From assembly GCA_947311565.1 (NCBI GenBank), contig CAMZLH010000009.1, positions 21,506 through 85,505 of the forward strand: a stretch of 64,000 nt of DNA. Direction: 5' to 3'. The notes beneath the pieces are model-generated. The model made no database searches and was not told where the DNA came from. It was given only the letters and a program-made list of their open reading frames with translations. Positions 19,243 to 27,460 of this stretch are shown here, piece after piece (positions within the stretch are counted from its first letter, which is position 1; each line of letters starts with the position of its first letter). The DNA comes from an uncultured Nitratifractor sp. Its GTDB lineage: Bacteria > Campylobacterota > Campylobacteria > Campylobacterales > Sulfurovaceae. The position numbers and the translations under genes were made by a program.

Positions 19243-20601
19243 ATGTATTTTATAGATAAGTCAAGCCAAACTCCAATATATAAACAGTTGTACCAAGAGT
19301 TACAGAAAGATATTTTGCAAAATTATAAGCCAAATCAAAAGCTTCCTTCTATTCGCAAACTTGCAACTATTTATAACATTAGCAAAAATAGTGTAGCAAA
19401 GGCATATTCACAACTTGAGATTGAAGGGTTTATCCAAAGCAAGCCTAAAAGTGGCTATTTTGTATCTAAAATAGACTACAAAGAGTTTAAAAGCACTACC
19501 AAAACAGAGAGACCAAAACTAGAAGAGTATAAATACGACTTCTTCCCAGCTCACTTAGAAAACGCCACATTTCCTTATAAAATTTGGAAAAGAGTATACA
19601 ACAAAGTTATTAACGAAAATACAAACTTTGGCTTCTACCCCAATGGGCAAGGAGAATTTGAATTAAGAGAGCAAATAGCCCTATATCTAAACAAACACAG
19701 AGCCACAAAAGCAGATGCACAAAATATTGTAATTACGCACGGATTTATAGACTCTCTAAACCTAATTGCAAAGCTAACAAAACCAAAGCTAAAGCACTTT
19801 GCAACTGAACTACCTGGCTATCATATAGCACACAAATGTTTTAGTGAGTTTGGGTTTTATATATCTTTTATAAATGTTAAAAGTGATGGTATAGATTTAC
19901 AACAACTAAAAAACAGCCAAGCAAATATTGTATATATAACTCCATCACACCAATACCCTCTTGGTGTCACAATGCCAATTAGCAACCGATTGCAATTAAT
20001 TGAGCATATAAACAAAATAGATGGTCTAATTTTAGAAGATGACTACGATAGTGAAATGCGATACAACACTCAACCAATTCCATCTTTACAAGGTTTAAAT
20101 AAAGAAAGAGTAGCCTACCTTGGAACATTTGCAAAAGCACTCTCACCAGCAATTAGAGTTGGCTTTATTCTCTTGCCAAATTGGCTATTAAAAGTTTACA
20201 AAAACCACTATGATAGTCATTTTTGTCATGTTAGCATAGATACTCAAAAAACTTTAGCAGCTTTTATAAAAGAAGGGCATTTAGAACAACATATAAGACG
20301 ATTAAGAAACTTAAATCGAAAAAAACACAATCTTATGCTAGAGTGCTTAAAGTGTTTAAATCATTATGAAATCTTAGCTAAAGATGGAGGTTTAAGTATA
20401 ATAATAACTCCTTCAAAACCCTTTGACTGGCAAAAGCTAAAAAGACTATGCAAAGACCAAAAGCTAAAAATATACTTAATGCAAGAGCGAAGTGGTAGCA
20501 AACAAGAAGCCTTAAGAGTTGGCTTTGGAGGCTTAAATTTAAACGATATTCCAAAAGCAATAGAGGCAATAGGTAGAGTTTGGAATGAGTGTTTTATATA
20601 A
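19243..20601 (+). CDS. MocR-family transcriptional regulator (GntR HTH + aminotransferase domain)
   Basis: A PLP-binding regulator of 452 residues. The N-terminal winged helix (about 1-70) has PIYKQLYQELQKDI and KLPSIRKLATIYNISKNSVAKAY. The type-I aminotransferase domain follows, with the PLP lysine in GTFAKALSP at about residue 298 and the upstream aspartate in LEDDYDSEMRY. ATG 19243 is chosen over the ORF's first ATG 69 nt upstream because AAAAAGGACAG precedes it and the HTH starts there. It probably controls the divergent PNPOx-like gene and itself. Confidence 0.9.
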   Translation: MYFIDKSSQTPIYKQLYQELQKDILQNYKPNQKLPSIRKLATIYNISKNSVAKAYSQLEIEGFIQSKPKSGYFVSKIDYKEFKSTTKTERPKLEEYKYDFFPAHLENATFPYKIWKRVYNKVINENTNFGFYPNGQGEFELREQIALYLNKHRATKADAQNIVITHGFIDSLNLIAKLTKPKLKHFATELPGYHIAHKCFSEFGFYISFINVKSDGIDLQQLKNSQANIVYITPSHQYPLGVTMPISNRLQLIEHINKIDGLILEDDYDSEMRYNTQPIPSLQGLNKERVAYLGTFAKALSPAIRVGFILLPNWLLKVYKNHYDSHFCHVSIDTQKTLAAFIKEGHLEQHIRRLRNLNRKKHNLMLECLKCLNHYEILAKDGGLSIIITPSKPFDWQKLKRLCKDQKLKIYLMQERSGSKQEALRVGFGGLNLNDIPKAIEAIGRVWNECFI

Positions 20602-20619
20602 AAAAGATACAATAATACC

Positions 20620-20892
20620 ATGAATAAAACAGAATTTTACACAAAACTAAAATCTCTACCTAATGGAGCTTATTTTATTAGATATAAAGATAGAAAATAT
20701 CTATTAAGCAAAGATACTCTATTAGATGATAAACTAATAAAGATATATGCAAAAGAGCTTGGAGGGGTAGATATTGTTAGTGGAAACTACTATATTACAA
20801 TTAAAAACGGCACTCTAAAGCCTTGTGAGATGAGCGAAAAAAAGGTTATAGACTTTATCTTAGGGCTAACAGTTAATATACTACCGAACTAA
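20620..20892 (+). CDS. Conserved small hypothetical protein (90 aa)
   Basis: The family is not recognised. The sequence is soluble and mixed alpha/beta, with YFIRYKDRKYLLSKDTLLDDKLIKIYAKELGG followed by a strand hairpin (SGNYYITIKNGTL) and a final helix. It starts 18 nt after the MocR regulator and is probably co-transcribed. The coding quality is good (Lys/Ile/Leu-rich codon use like its neighbours) but there is only a weak ribosome binding site. Confidence 0.6.
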   Translation: MNKTEFYTKLKSLPNGAYFIRYKDRKYLLSKDTLLDDKLIKIYAKELGGVDIVSGNYYITIKNGTLKPCEMSEKKVIDFILGLTVNILPN

Positions 20893-21144
20893 TTAAATAG
20901 ATAATTTTAGATATAGTGATTTTGTTCATAATCAAGCTATATTTTCGAAGGACTAGCCGTAGCTAAGATGCCTTAAATATTTTATGCAAGATTACGTTAA
21001 AAAAACCCACACTTGTGGTATAACTAGCTTTTTAGCTTATGTCGTTACTCTTTTTGCCAAAGATGTGGCTAGGGTTTTAAATAGTGCCTAGCCTATATAA
21101 AAAATAGTGATGTAGTGAATTCCTAAGATAATTGGAGGCTTCGA
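20893..21144. other. Intergenic region without a supported gene
   Basis: 252 bp of somewhat less AT-rich DNA. It holds only a 34-codon ORF from ATG 20984 with no ribosome binding site, and several short CTAG-containing palindromic words. It may be a degraded gene or the 3' region of the preceding transcript. No RNA family was recognised. Confidence 0.4.
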
Positions 21145-21423
21145 TTAGCTATCCATCTTGCCAATAGCACAGCTTACAAAACTTTTTGCTTTTGCAGTAG
21201 TATTTTCTACAAAACCTAAATTCTCATCGCTCATTGGATAACCTAGAGATTTTAGTGCCTCTCTTAACTCATCAACTCTATCATCATTAATCTCTAAAGT
21301 TATCTCCCTTGGCATTACATCTAAATTTACCTCTACATCACCAAACTTTGATTCTAATTTTGTCTTAAGTGTATTTGCACACCCACCACACTTTACATTT
21401 AATACTTCAAATGTTTTTTTCAT
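21145..21423 (-). CDS. Heavy-metal-associated (HMA) copper-chaperone-like protein
   Basis: A 92-residue protein whose first 68 residues form an HMA ferredoxin-like fold: strand FEVLNVKCGGCANTL with the metal-binding CxxC (C13-G-G-C16), then the helix, VEVNLDVMPREITLEI and a closing ALKSLGYP. A 25-residue tail contains one further Cys. It probably ferries Cu(I). It lies 11 nt downstream of the cytochrome c gene in a cluster with a multicopper oxidase, so it is likely to serve copper handling. Confidence 0.82.
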   Translation of the reverse strand: MKKTFEVLNVKCGGCANTLKTKLESKFGDVEVNLDVMPREITLEINDDRVDELREALKSLGYPMSDENLGFVENTTAKAKSFVSCAIGKMDS

Positions 21424-21434
21424 AATCTATCCTT

Positions 21435-21848
21435 CTATTTAATTTTATAGAACTCATCATAATCTTTGCGAACTCTATCAGCCCATAAAGAGTGAATATA
21501 TTTTAATACATTTTCTATCTCTTTGTTGCTTAATTTATCTTTAAATGGTGGCATCCAGCCAACATAACCTTTACCATAGGTAGCACCACCTCTTTTTATT
21601 ATCTGCTTTAAAAGCTCTGGCTTATGGTGCCAAGTGTGTGCAGTACCGTTTAATGGTGGTGGTTTCATCTTTCCGTTTGGCAGTTTCTCTCGCCAGTTAC
21701 CCTTGGGACCAACCCCCTCTTTTCCATGACATACAGCACAATTTTTTGTAAAAAGCTCTTTACCTTTTACAATATCTTCTTTATCATACCAGCTATCACC
21801 TGCATATATTACGGTTGTAAATAGTGGTACTAAAATTAACTTTTTCAC
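21435..21848 (-). CDS. Periplasmic class-I cytochrome c
   Basis: A 137-residue protein with a signal peptide (about 1-16, ending IYAGD). It has one haem site CAVCHGKEG (about residues 38-46) and a distal Met ligand in YVGWMPPFKDKLSNKEIENVLKYIHSL. The GTG start is supported by AAAGG about 10 nt upstream, within the remnant gene that precedes it. It may accept electrons from the multicopper oxidase or shuttle them in respiration; the partner is not evident. Confidence 0.88.
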   Translation of the reverse strand: MKKLILVPLFTTVIYAGDSWYDKEDIVKGKELFTKNCAVCHGKEGVGPKGNWREKLPNGKMKPPPLNGTAHTWHHKPELLKQIIKRGGATYGKGYVGWMPPFKDKLSNKEIENVLKYIHSLWADRVRKDYDEFYKIK

Positions 21849-21849
21849 T

Positions 21850-22099
21850 CTACTTACCTTTAGATTTTTGATTACTTGCTATAAAACTATCAATTGAGCT
21901 TTTTAGACTACTATATTCACTACTATTTAAAATATCTTCTGCAATAGATGAGTAGTCTTTATTAATTACACCTTGTCCAAAAAAGTCTCCACTAACAGCA
22001 TCGCTATGAGCAGATATTACATCATAGGCACATCTATTTGTAGCTACTTTAGATATTACTACTACTTTTAAATTTTGTTCAATACACTCAAAAATTCAT
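21850..22099 (-). pseudogene. Frameshifted small gene beside the multicopper oxidase
   Basis: Minus-strand reading from 22088 to the TAG at 21850 gives an open frame of about 80 codons with good codon use (it includes SKVATNRCAYDVISAHSDAV and ends in SNQKSKGK), but no start codon. An ATG at 22097-22099 is in another frame. Removing one base of the five-T run (22090-22094) joins them into an 82-residue protein starting MNFECIEQN. Family unknown. It may be a real frameshift, a sequencing error, or a truncated relic. Its 3' end carries the ribosome binding site of the cytochrome gene. Confidence 0.5.
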
Positions 22100-22124
22100 T
22101 AATTATTAAACAATAAACAAAATC

Positions 22125-23591
22125 CTAAACAACCACAAACTGCCCCATCATTCCTGCATCTTCATGCTCTAATATATGGCAATGATACATAAAAGGATTT
22201 TTGCTATCGCTGTAATCTATATGTTTTACAAGAACTCTAACTATATCATCTGGTGCTATAAAGACTGTATCTTTGTAGCCTCTCTCCCAAGCTCTAGGAG
22301 TTTTGCCGTTTCTGCTTATTACTCTAAAGTGAGTGCCATGCATATGAAAGTTATGATCCATCTGCATCATGCCTCTACTTTGTATCTCCCAAATCTCATA
22401 TTCATCTTTTTTTATTGCAAAATTTATTTTGTTTATATCCATAGATTCCCCATTAATCACAAGTTTTCCTGGACCTCTAACACTTAATTCAAACTTTCTT
22501 GTTCTAACAGCTTTTTTTGTATCTATTGGATCTAGTGTTGTTAGTTTAGATGGCAAAGTTACATTTGAGTTAGATTTTTTATTTACTCTAACCTCTAAAA
22601 TATTTGCTCCGCTATTGCTATCAACTAAGTGTATCTTTTCACCTTTGTGATCTTTTAGGTTTAGCATAACCTCAACTCTCTCAGCAGGGCTTAAAATCAC
22701 ACTATCAACTGCAACTGGTTTTTCTAAAAAAGAGTTATCAGATGCAATCACATGCATATCAATTCCCTCTTTTGTACTCAAATTATAAAATCTTGAGTTT
22801 GAACCATTTAATATTCTAAGTCTTACCCATCCATTTTCAGCATCAAAATATGGTGCTATCGTTCCATTTACAAGTAGTGTATCGCCCTTGAATCCATGCA
22901 TTACAGTTGGCATAGATTTGGAATAAACAAACTGCCCACTTTTACTAAATAGCCTATCTTGAAGCACTAATGGAATATCATCAACACCATATCTTTTTGG
23001 TAAAGGAAGAGCTCTTGACTCACTGTCATCTATTATTATAAGCCCTGCTAATCCCATTAAAACATGCTCTGCAGTTTTATTCATTATGTGTGGATGATAC
23101 CAGTTTGTGCAAGCTTTTTGTTTTACTGTATATTTAGCACTCCAAGTAGTTCCAGCCTTAATTATCTGATGCGCTCCACCATCCATTTTTGCAGGTAGGT
23201 GCATTCCATGCCCATGTATTGTTGTAGCCTCATCCAAAGAGTTATGCCAGTTTAAAGATACCTTTTCACCAACATTTAACCTAATAGTTGGTCCAAGATA
23301 AGAGCCATTAACTCCCCAAGTAGCAGTCTTGAAACCTTTAAGAAAACCACTATGGGAACTATTTAATTTTAAGTTATACTCTCTAATTCCATTCTTTAAG
23401 ACTCCTTTAATTTCTGGTGGAATTAGAAGTTTATTTGTAGCTTTATAATTTTTTAAACCAACTCCACCCATAGAACCCATACCTCTGCCACTCATTATAA
23501 CACCATTACCCATCATACCCCGAGCATATAGAGCAACAGCTCCAATACCAGATAGCGCAATAGTTCTAGCTATAAAATCTCTTCTTCTCAT
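22125..23591 (-). CDS. Tat-exported multicopper oxidase (CueO/CopA-like)
   Basis: A 488-residue periplasmic oxidase. It starts at MRRRDF with a twin-arginine signal (RRRDFIARTIALSGIGAVAL). ATG 23591 has AGGAG upstream and replaces an ORF start 30 nt earlier. Copper ligands are all visible: IHGHGMHLP, WYHPHIM, DHNFHMHGTHF and the type-1/2/3 cluster YHCHILEHEDAGMMG. A short Met/Gly-rich stretch (MMGNGVIMSGRGMG) follows the signal peptide. It probably oxidises Cu(I) or a metal substrate using O2. A copper chaperone-like gene and a cytochrome lie downstream. Confidence 0.93.
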   Translation of the reverse strand: MRRRDFIARTIALSGIGAVALYARGMMGNGVIMSGRGMGSMGGVGLKNYKATNKLLIPPEIKGVLKNGIREYNLKLNSSHSGFLKGFKTATWGVNGSYLGPTIRLNVGEKVSLNWHNSLDEATTIHGHGMHLPAKMDGGAHQIIKAGTTWSAKYTVKQKACTNWYHPHIMNKTAEHVLMGLAGLIIIDDSESRALPLPKRYGVDDIPLVLQDRLFSKSGQFVYSKSMPTVMHGFKGDTLLVNGTIAPYFDAENGWVRLRILNGSNSRFYNLSTKEGIDMHVIASDNSFLEKPVAVDSVILSPAERVEVMLNLKDHKGEKIHLVDSNSGANILEVRVNKKSNSNVTLPSKLTTLDPIDTKKAVRTRKFELSVRGPGKLVINGESMDINKINFAIKKDEYEIWEIQSRGMMQMDHNFHMHGTHFRVISRNGKTPRAWERGYKDTVFIAPDDIVRVLVKHIDYSDSKNPFMYHCHILEHEDAGMMGQFVVV

Positions 23592-23608
23592 AATATCTCC
23601 TAATTTAT

Positions 23609-23623
23609 ATATGTGTAACATAT
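23609..23623. promoter_or_regulatory. Perfect dyad upstream of the multicopper oxidase
   Basis: ATATGT-GTA-ACATAT is a perfect inverted repeat 18 bp upstream of the multicopper oxidase start, in the 124-bp region shared with the divergent rhodanese gene. It could be an operator. No known consensus is claimed. Confidence 0.3.
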
Positions 23624-23690
23624 TAACAAAAATAATATGTAGTTAGTATGTAATATAATTATTATTAATATATATTAAATACTAATTGGC

Positions 23691-23696
23691 TATAAT
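23691..23696 (+). promoter_or_regulatory. -10 element of the rhodanese gene
   Basis: TATAAT preceded by TTGGC, 20 bp before the ATG at 23716. This position also argues against the ORF start at 23686. Confidence 0.4.
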
Positions 23697-23715
23697 TTTT
23701 TTAAAAAGGTCTATT

Positions 23716-24402
23716 ATGAAAAAAAATATTTTTTTAGTACCATTATTTCTAACTTTAAATCTACTAGCAGGTAGTTTAGCTAAAGATGGTGTAGAGATTA
23801 CTATTACTAATAGTGATGGTAAAAAAGAGAGTATAGAGATTTATAGGGATCTTCCTGATGATTGTACTTTAGATGTTAAATTTAATCCTAAAACACTTTG
23901 GGGCGAAGCATACGCTAGTAGTAAAATTCCAAAAGAGTGCAAAGTAACAATTGTCTCAGCTATTGGAAAGGTTTCTCCAATGAAGATTGCAGAAGGTATA
24001 GAGACATATGGAGAGTTAGAAGTTTTACAATTTTTAAAGCAGATGCAAAGCTCTAAAAATATGCTTTTAATTGATAGTAGAACATCTAACTGGTATAAAT
24101 ATCAAACAATCCCTAGTGCTATTAATATTCCATATACATACTTTACAAAGCCAGATAAATTTAGTAGCCAATTTAGTAACTCTCTTAAATTAATGGGTAT
24201 AACTAAGCAAAAAAATGACTATAATTTTAAAGATGCAAAAACTATTCTACTATTTTGCAACGGTCCATGGTGTGGGCAGTCACCAGTAATGATTAAAAAA
24301 CTTTTAAAACTTGGTTATCCTTCTTCTAAAATTAAGTGGTATCGTGGTGGTATGCATAGTTGGTTGAGTCTAAATTTTATATCAACTAAAGATAAAGAGT
24401 AA
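23716..24402 (+). CDS. Exported rhodanese-domain protein
   Basis: A 228-residue protein with a signal peptide (MKKNIFLVPLFLTLNLLAG). It has an N-terminal about 90-residue domain of unknown family containing two Cys, then a rhodanese domain (about 100-220). That domain has LLIDSRTSNWYKYQTIPSAI and the active-site loop FCNGPWCGQSP near residue 185. Its C-N-G-P-W-C is a CxxxxC rather than the usual single-Cys loop. ATG 23716 has AAAAAGG upstream. It may handle sulfane sulfur or copper in the periplasm beside the divergent multicopper oxidase. Confidence 0.82.
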   Translation: MKKNIFLVPLFLTLNLLAGSLAKDGVEITITNSDGKKESIEIYRDLPDDCTLDVKFNPKTLWGEAYASSKIPKECKVTIVSAIGKVSPMKIAEGIETYGELEVLQFLKQMQSSKNMLLIDSRTSNWYKYQTIPSAINIPYTYFTKPDKFSSQFSNSLKLMGITKQKNDYNFKDAKTILLFCNGPWCGQSPVMIKKLLKLGYPSSKIKWYRGGMHSWLSLNFISTKDKE

Positions 24403-24424
24403 AAACTTTAAAGTAGTTCTAAAT

Positions 24425-24538
24425 AATAAATCAAAAGAGTCCTCTTTTAACTAGTAGAAGGTATCAAAAATTTAAGTTTAGGGAGGAGGAAAGCTTAAAT
24501 ATCATTATATAATGTTAATTAAAATATACCTTCTACTA
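24425..24538 (-). ncRNA. Candidate structured small RNA
   Basis: On the minus strand a 13-nt perfect inverted repeat (24526-24538 with 24452-24464) encloses an inner stem ATTTAAG/CTTAAAT. The inner stem's 17-nt loop reads CTTTCCTCCTCCCTAAA, complementary to ribosome binding sites. A -10 TATACT sits at 24544-24549, so transcription would begin at the first base of the stem. A weak AAAAGA/TCTTTT hairpin (24433-24448) follows. The same palindromes could instead act in the plus-strand leader of the CopD-like gene. Confidence 0.4.
24433..24448. terminator. Hairpin downstream of the rhodanese gene
   Basis: Stem AAAAGA/TCTTTT with a GTCC loop, 30 nt beyond the rhodanese stop. It could serve either strand and has only short T runs. 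Confidence 0.35.
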
Positions 24539-24587
24539 AACAGAGTATACAGTTACTCTATGTAGTAAGTATGAATTAGGAGCCTAA

Positions 24588-25055
24588 ATGGAAAATTTTT
24601 TAATAAAAAGTTCAACAATTATTATATACTTGCATATTTTTTCTGCAATTATATGGATTGGTGGTATGATAACAATAAGAGTTGCAGTTCACCCTGCTTT
24701 ACAAAGCATAGATAGTGCTAAATTAAAAATTGGAACAACCCTACAAATTATTGAGAGACTATTTAACCTAGTTCTACCTTTTATAGTTATCCTAATAGTA
24801 AGTGCTCTAATTTATGAAATATATTATAATATTAAATCACCTATAGTTCATTTTAAAGAGGCTATATGGACAATTATGACAATAAACTTTACTATTATGT
24901 ATATAAAAAGGTTAAAAGCTCAAAAACAATTTGATATAGGTAATATACAATTAGCTAAAAAAAGCTTATCTATAATCTCAAGGGTACTTCTTCCTATAAA
25001 TATATTTTTAGGTATATCAGCAACTATTTTAGGAATAATATTAAGAGGCTTTTAG
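24588..25055 (+). CDS. CopD-like four-helix membrane protein
   Basis: A 155-residue protein with four membrane segments (about 10-32, 57-78, 88-104, 130-152). HIFSAIIWIGGMITIRVAVHPAL at the first helix, a His-x3-Ala-x-Trp-x-Gly-Gly pattern, is shared with CopD and related copper-resistance/haem-type membrane proteins. The neighbouring copper genes support such a role, but substrate and direction are unknown. The 3' end overlaps the convergent sensor kinase by 15 nt. GGAG occurs 7 nt before the ATG. Confidence 0.62.
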   Translation: MENFLIKSSTIIIYLHIFSAIIWIGGMITIRVAVHPALQSIDSAKLKIGTTLQIIERLFNLVLPFIVILIVSALIYEIYYNIKSPIVHFKEAIWTIMTINFTIMYIKRLKAQKQFDIGNIQLAKKSLSIISRVLLPINIFLGISATILGIILRGF

Positions 25056-26225
25056 ATTATTAAAATCTAATACTACCTCTGTACCTTCTTTATATTTTGA
25101 ATCTATAGTGAATATAATTTTATTATCTTTAGCTATCTGAGATACAATACTCAAACCTATTCCAAAACCGCCTCTCTCTTTATTTGCTCGTTTATATCTC
25201 TTTAAAATCTCATCTAATTCATCTTTTTTTATTCCAATACCATAATCTTTAATCACTAATCTACAACCACACAATACAATATCTATTTTACTATTTGGAT
25301 TACTATACTTAATTGCATTAGATAAAATATTATCTATTAATCTCTTAAGCAACTCACGATTAATTTTAATACTACATGGCTCTAAATTTGTATATATGCT
25401 AATCTTAGAGTACTTTGCAATTGGCTCAATATCTTCAATTTGATTTTTTACAAATTGTATTAAATCTACTACTTCAATATTTTTAGATAAAGATTGTGTA
25501 TCTAACCTATATGAGAGAGTACTATATGTACTACTTAATCTTTTTGCACTTGCTTTTAATCGTAGTAACTTTTTATTATCAATATCTTTTAGCTGCTCTA
25601 CGGTCATAAGTATTGCACTAATTGGAGTATTTAACTCATGTGTTGTATCTTCTATAAATCTATCTAGAGCATCAATTTTTTCTCTAATTGGTTTCATAAA
25701 AAGTTTAGATAGATAGTATCCAATTATAGACATAAATATAAAAGATATTAAGATAATTAATGCTATTTTTATCTTTAAAGCAGATAATTTATCTTTTAAT
25801 TCACTCTCTTGAAGTATTAAGTATTTAACATTTAAAAACTTAAAAAATGGGGGTTTTATCATACTAAAACAGTTATCATCTCCAACTACAAAACTACCTT
25901 CAAAGCTTGGTTTATTACTTAATTCACTATATATAGAGTTAAAGTTTTTATCAAAAAAACCAACTTTAAACCTGCTACTTCTTACAGACTTTAATATCTC
26001 AATTGGATCAACAATTGCTGTTGTCATCATTATATTTGCTAATTTAGACTCTATAACTCTAGCTTCATACTGCATCTCAAACTTTAAAGAACTCTGCATA
26101 GACTCTGAATTATTTTTAAAAAATAGCCAACCAATTATTATAAGTAAAATAGATACAGATCCTAAGTATATAGATAAAAATCTATATAGCGACCTCTTCT
26201 CATAGTTGGTTAATTCTATAACCAT
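25041..26225 (-). CDS. Sensor histidine kinase
   Basis: A 394-residue membrane kinase with TM1 at about 14-36, a periplasmic sensor of about 115 residues with no recognised domain, TM2 at about 153-172, and a phospho-acceptor helix with His196 in TTHELNTPISAI. The HATPase domain has DNILSNAIKYSN, DYGIGI and RGGFGIGLSIV. The first 26 nt overlap the response regulator gene, so it is translated in coupling. The position near the copper genes suggests, without proof, envelope or metal sensing. Confidence 0.92.
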   Translation of the reverse strand: MVIELTNYEKRSLYRFLSIYLGSVSILLIIIGWLFFKNNSESMQSSLKFEMQYEARVIESKLANIMMTTAIVDPIEILKSVRSSRFKVGFFDKNFNSIYSELSNKPSFEGSFVVGDDNCFSMIKPPFFKFLNVKYLILQESELKDKLSALKIKIALIILISFIFMSIIGYYLSKLFMKPIREKIDALDRFIEDTTHELNTPISAILMTVEQLKDIDNKKLLRLKASAKRLSSTYSTLSYRLDTQSLSKNIEVVDLIQFVKNQIEDIEPIAKYSKISIYTNLEPCSIKINRELLKRLIDNILSNAIKYSNPNSKIDIVLCGCRLVIKDYGIGIKKDELDEILKRYKRANKERGGFGIGLSIVSQIAKDNKIIFTIDSKYKEGTEVVLDFNNLKAS

Positions 26226-26859
26226 CTCCTTTTATATTCTCTATAATATCATCGCCAAGTACTTTTCGTAAATTCTTAATATATGTTCTTATAGTTGCAT
26301 ATGTTGGTAATTCACTATCACCCCATACATTAAATATTATATCATCAAAGCTTACAATATCGCCATTACGCTCTATTAAATATTGCAGTATCATTGACTC
26401 TTTAGATTTTAATTTTATCTCACTACCATTATTAATAACAATCTGCTTTCTAGGATAAAAGAGTCTATCTTTAAACTCTATATAATCCTGTTTTGAAACT
26501 CTACTTAAGTGATGTTCTACTCTAATTTTTAACTCTTCTAAATCAAATGGTTTTTTAAGATAGTCATTAACTCCAAAACTAAAGGCTTTCTCTAAATTTT
26601 TAGCCTCTGTCAGAGATGTTATAAATATAACAGGTGTACTATTTTTGAGCTCTTTTTTAATATACTTTACAATCTCAAAACCGTTAATATTCGGAACATT
26701 TACATCTAGTAGTAACATATCGTATCTATATTTTAATATAGAGTCCAATGCACTCTCACCATCAAAGTGACAATCAACACTATATCCATTTTCAACTAAA
26801 TACTCTTCGATAATCTCTTGTAGTATTAAGTCATCTTCTAATAATAATATCTTTTTCAT
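26200..26859 (-). CDS. OmpR-family response regulator
   Basis: A 219-residue protein: receiver domain (1-115) with acidic pair E8/D9/D10, phospho-acceptor Asp52 (LLLDVNVPN) and Lys in LKKPFDLEEL near 103, then a winged-helix DNA-binding domain (about 128-219) ending in LRKVLGDDIIENIKGDGYRI. It is the upstream partner of the kinase at 25041. Targets cannot be read from sequence. Confidence 0.94.
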   Translation of the reverse strand: MKKILLLEDDLILQEIIEEYLVENGYSVDCHFDGESALDSILKYRYDMLLLDVNVPNINGFEIVKYIKKELKNSTPVIFITSLTEAKNLEKAFSFGVNDYLKKPFDLEELKIRVEHHLSRVSKQDYIEFKDRLFYPRKQIVINNGSEIKLKSKESMILQYLIERNGDIVSFDDIIFNVWGDSELPTYATIRTYIKNLRKVLGDDIIENIKGDGYRINQL

Positions 26860-26890
26860 ATATCAATTGTACAATATTTTGTGTGTAGTT

Positions 26891-27460
26891 TTATATTTTT
26901 CTAACTGCTATTGCTGCTTTTTTCATTCTATAGCTCTCAAAACTCTCATTAGTAAACTCATTATACTCTAATATCTCAAAGCCATCTTTGAATATCTGCT
27001 TTAGCTCTCCTTTTTTTAATAAAAAGTTAGGATTTGACTCTTTTTTTTCATTATCTTTATCATCTAGATATGTCTCTACAATATATACTCCTCCTAATTC
27101 TAAACTACTTTTTGTCCTCTCAATCAACCCTCTATCTAAATAGTTACATTTAACAATAATATTATATCTATCTTTAAAGATATAATCATCTAGATCTGCC
27201 TCTATAGTATTAACACCAAAATTTATACGGCTATTTAATATATCTAATGCCTCTTTAGATATATCAATAGAGTCTACACTAAATCCTCTATTTGCAAGAT
27301 ATATAGAGTTTCTTCCAACACCACATGCTAAATCTAATGCTTTTAATCCACCACCAACTGTTGCATATTTTTTTACAAAAAGAGTAGCTTCTCTTGGCTC
27401 TAATAGAGTTGGAATTTGATTATACTTTTTATCCCACTTTTCTTTATCTTTTATACTCAT
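26891..27460 (-). CDS. Class I SAM-dependent methyltransferase (TehB-like)
   Basis: A 189-residue cytosolic enzyme. Motif I ALDLACGVGRNSIYLANRG is near residues 39-57, the motif II acid is in VDSIDISKEAL, and a later NIIVKCNYLDR strand follows. The start KWDKKYNQ...LLEPREA resembles small tellurite/thiol methyltransferases of the TehB group. It overlaps the end of the FAD oxidoreductase gene by 4 nt and forms an operon with it. Substrate unknown. Confidence 0.82.
   Translation of the reverse strand: MSIKDKEKWDKKYNQIPTLLEPREATLFVKKYATVGGGLKALDLACGVGRNSIYLANRGFSVDSIDISKEALDILNSRINFGVNTIEADLDDYIFKDRYNIIVKCNYLDRGLIERTKSSLELGGVYIVETYLDDKDNEKKESNPNFLLKKGELKQIFKDGFEILEYNEFTNESFESYRMKKAAIAVRKI

Noticed and set aside
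20984-21088. 34-codon ORF from ATG 20984
   Set aside because: No ribosome binding site, short, and no recognisable family; chance cannot be excluded.
22176-22650. Two plus-strand ORFs over the multicopper oxidase
   Set aside because: Antisense shadows of a gene with all copper ligands intact.
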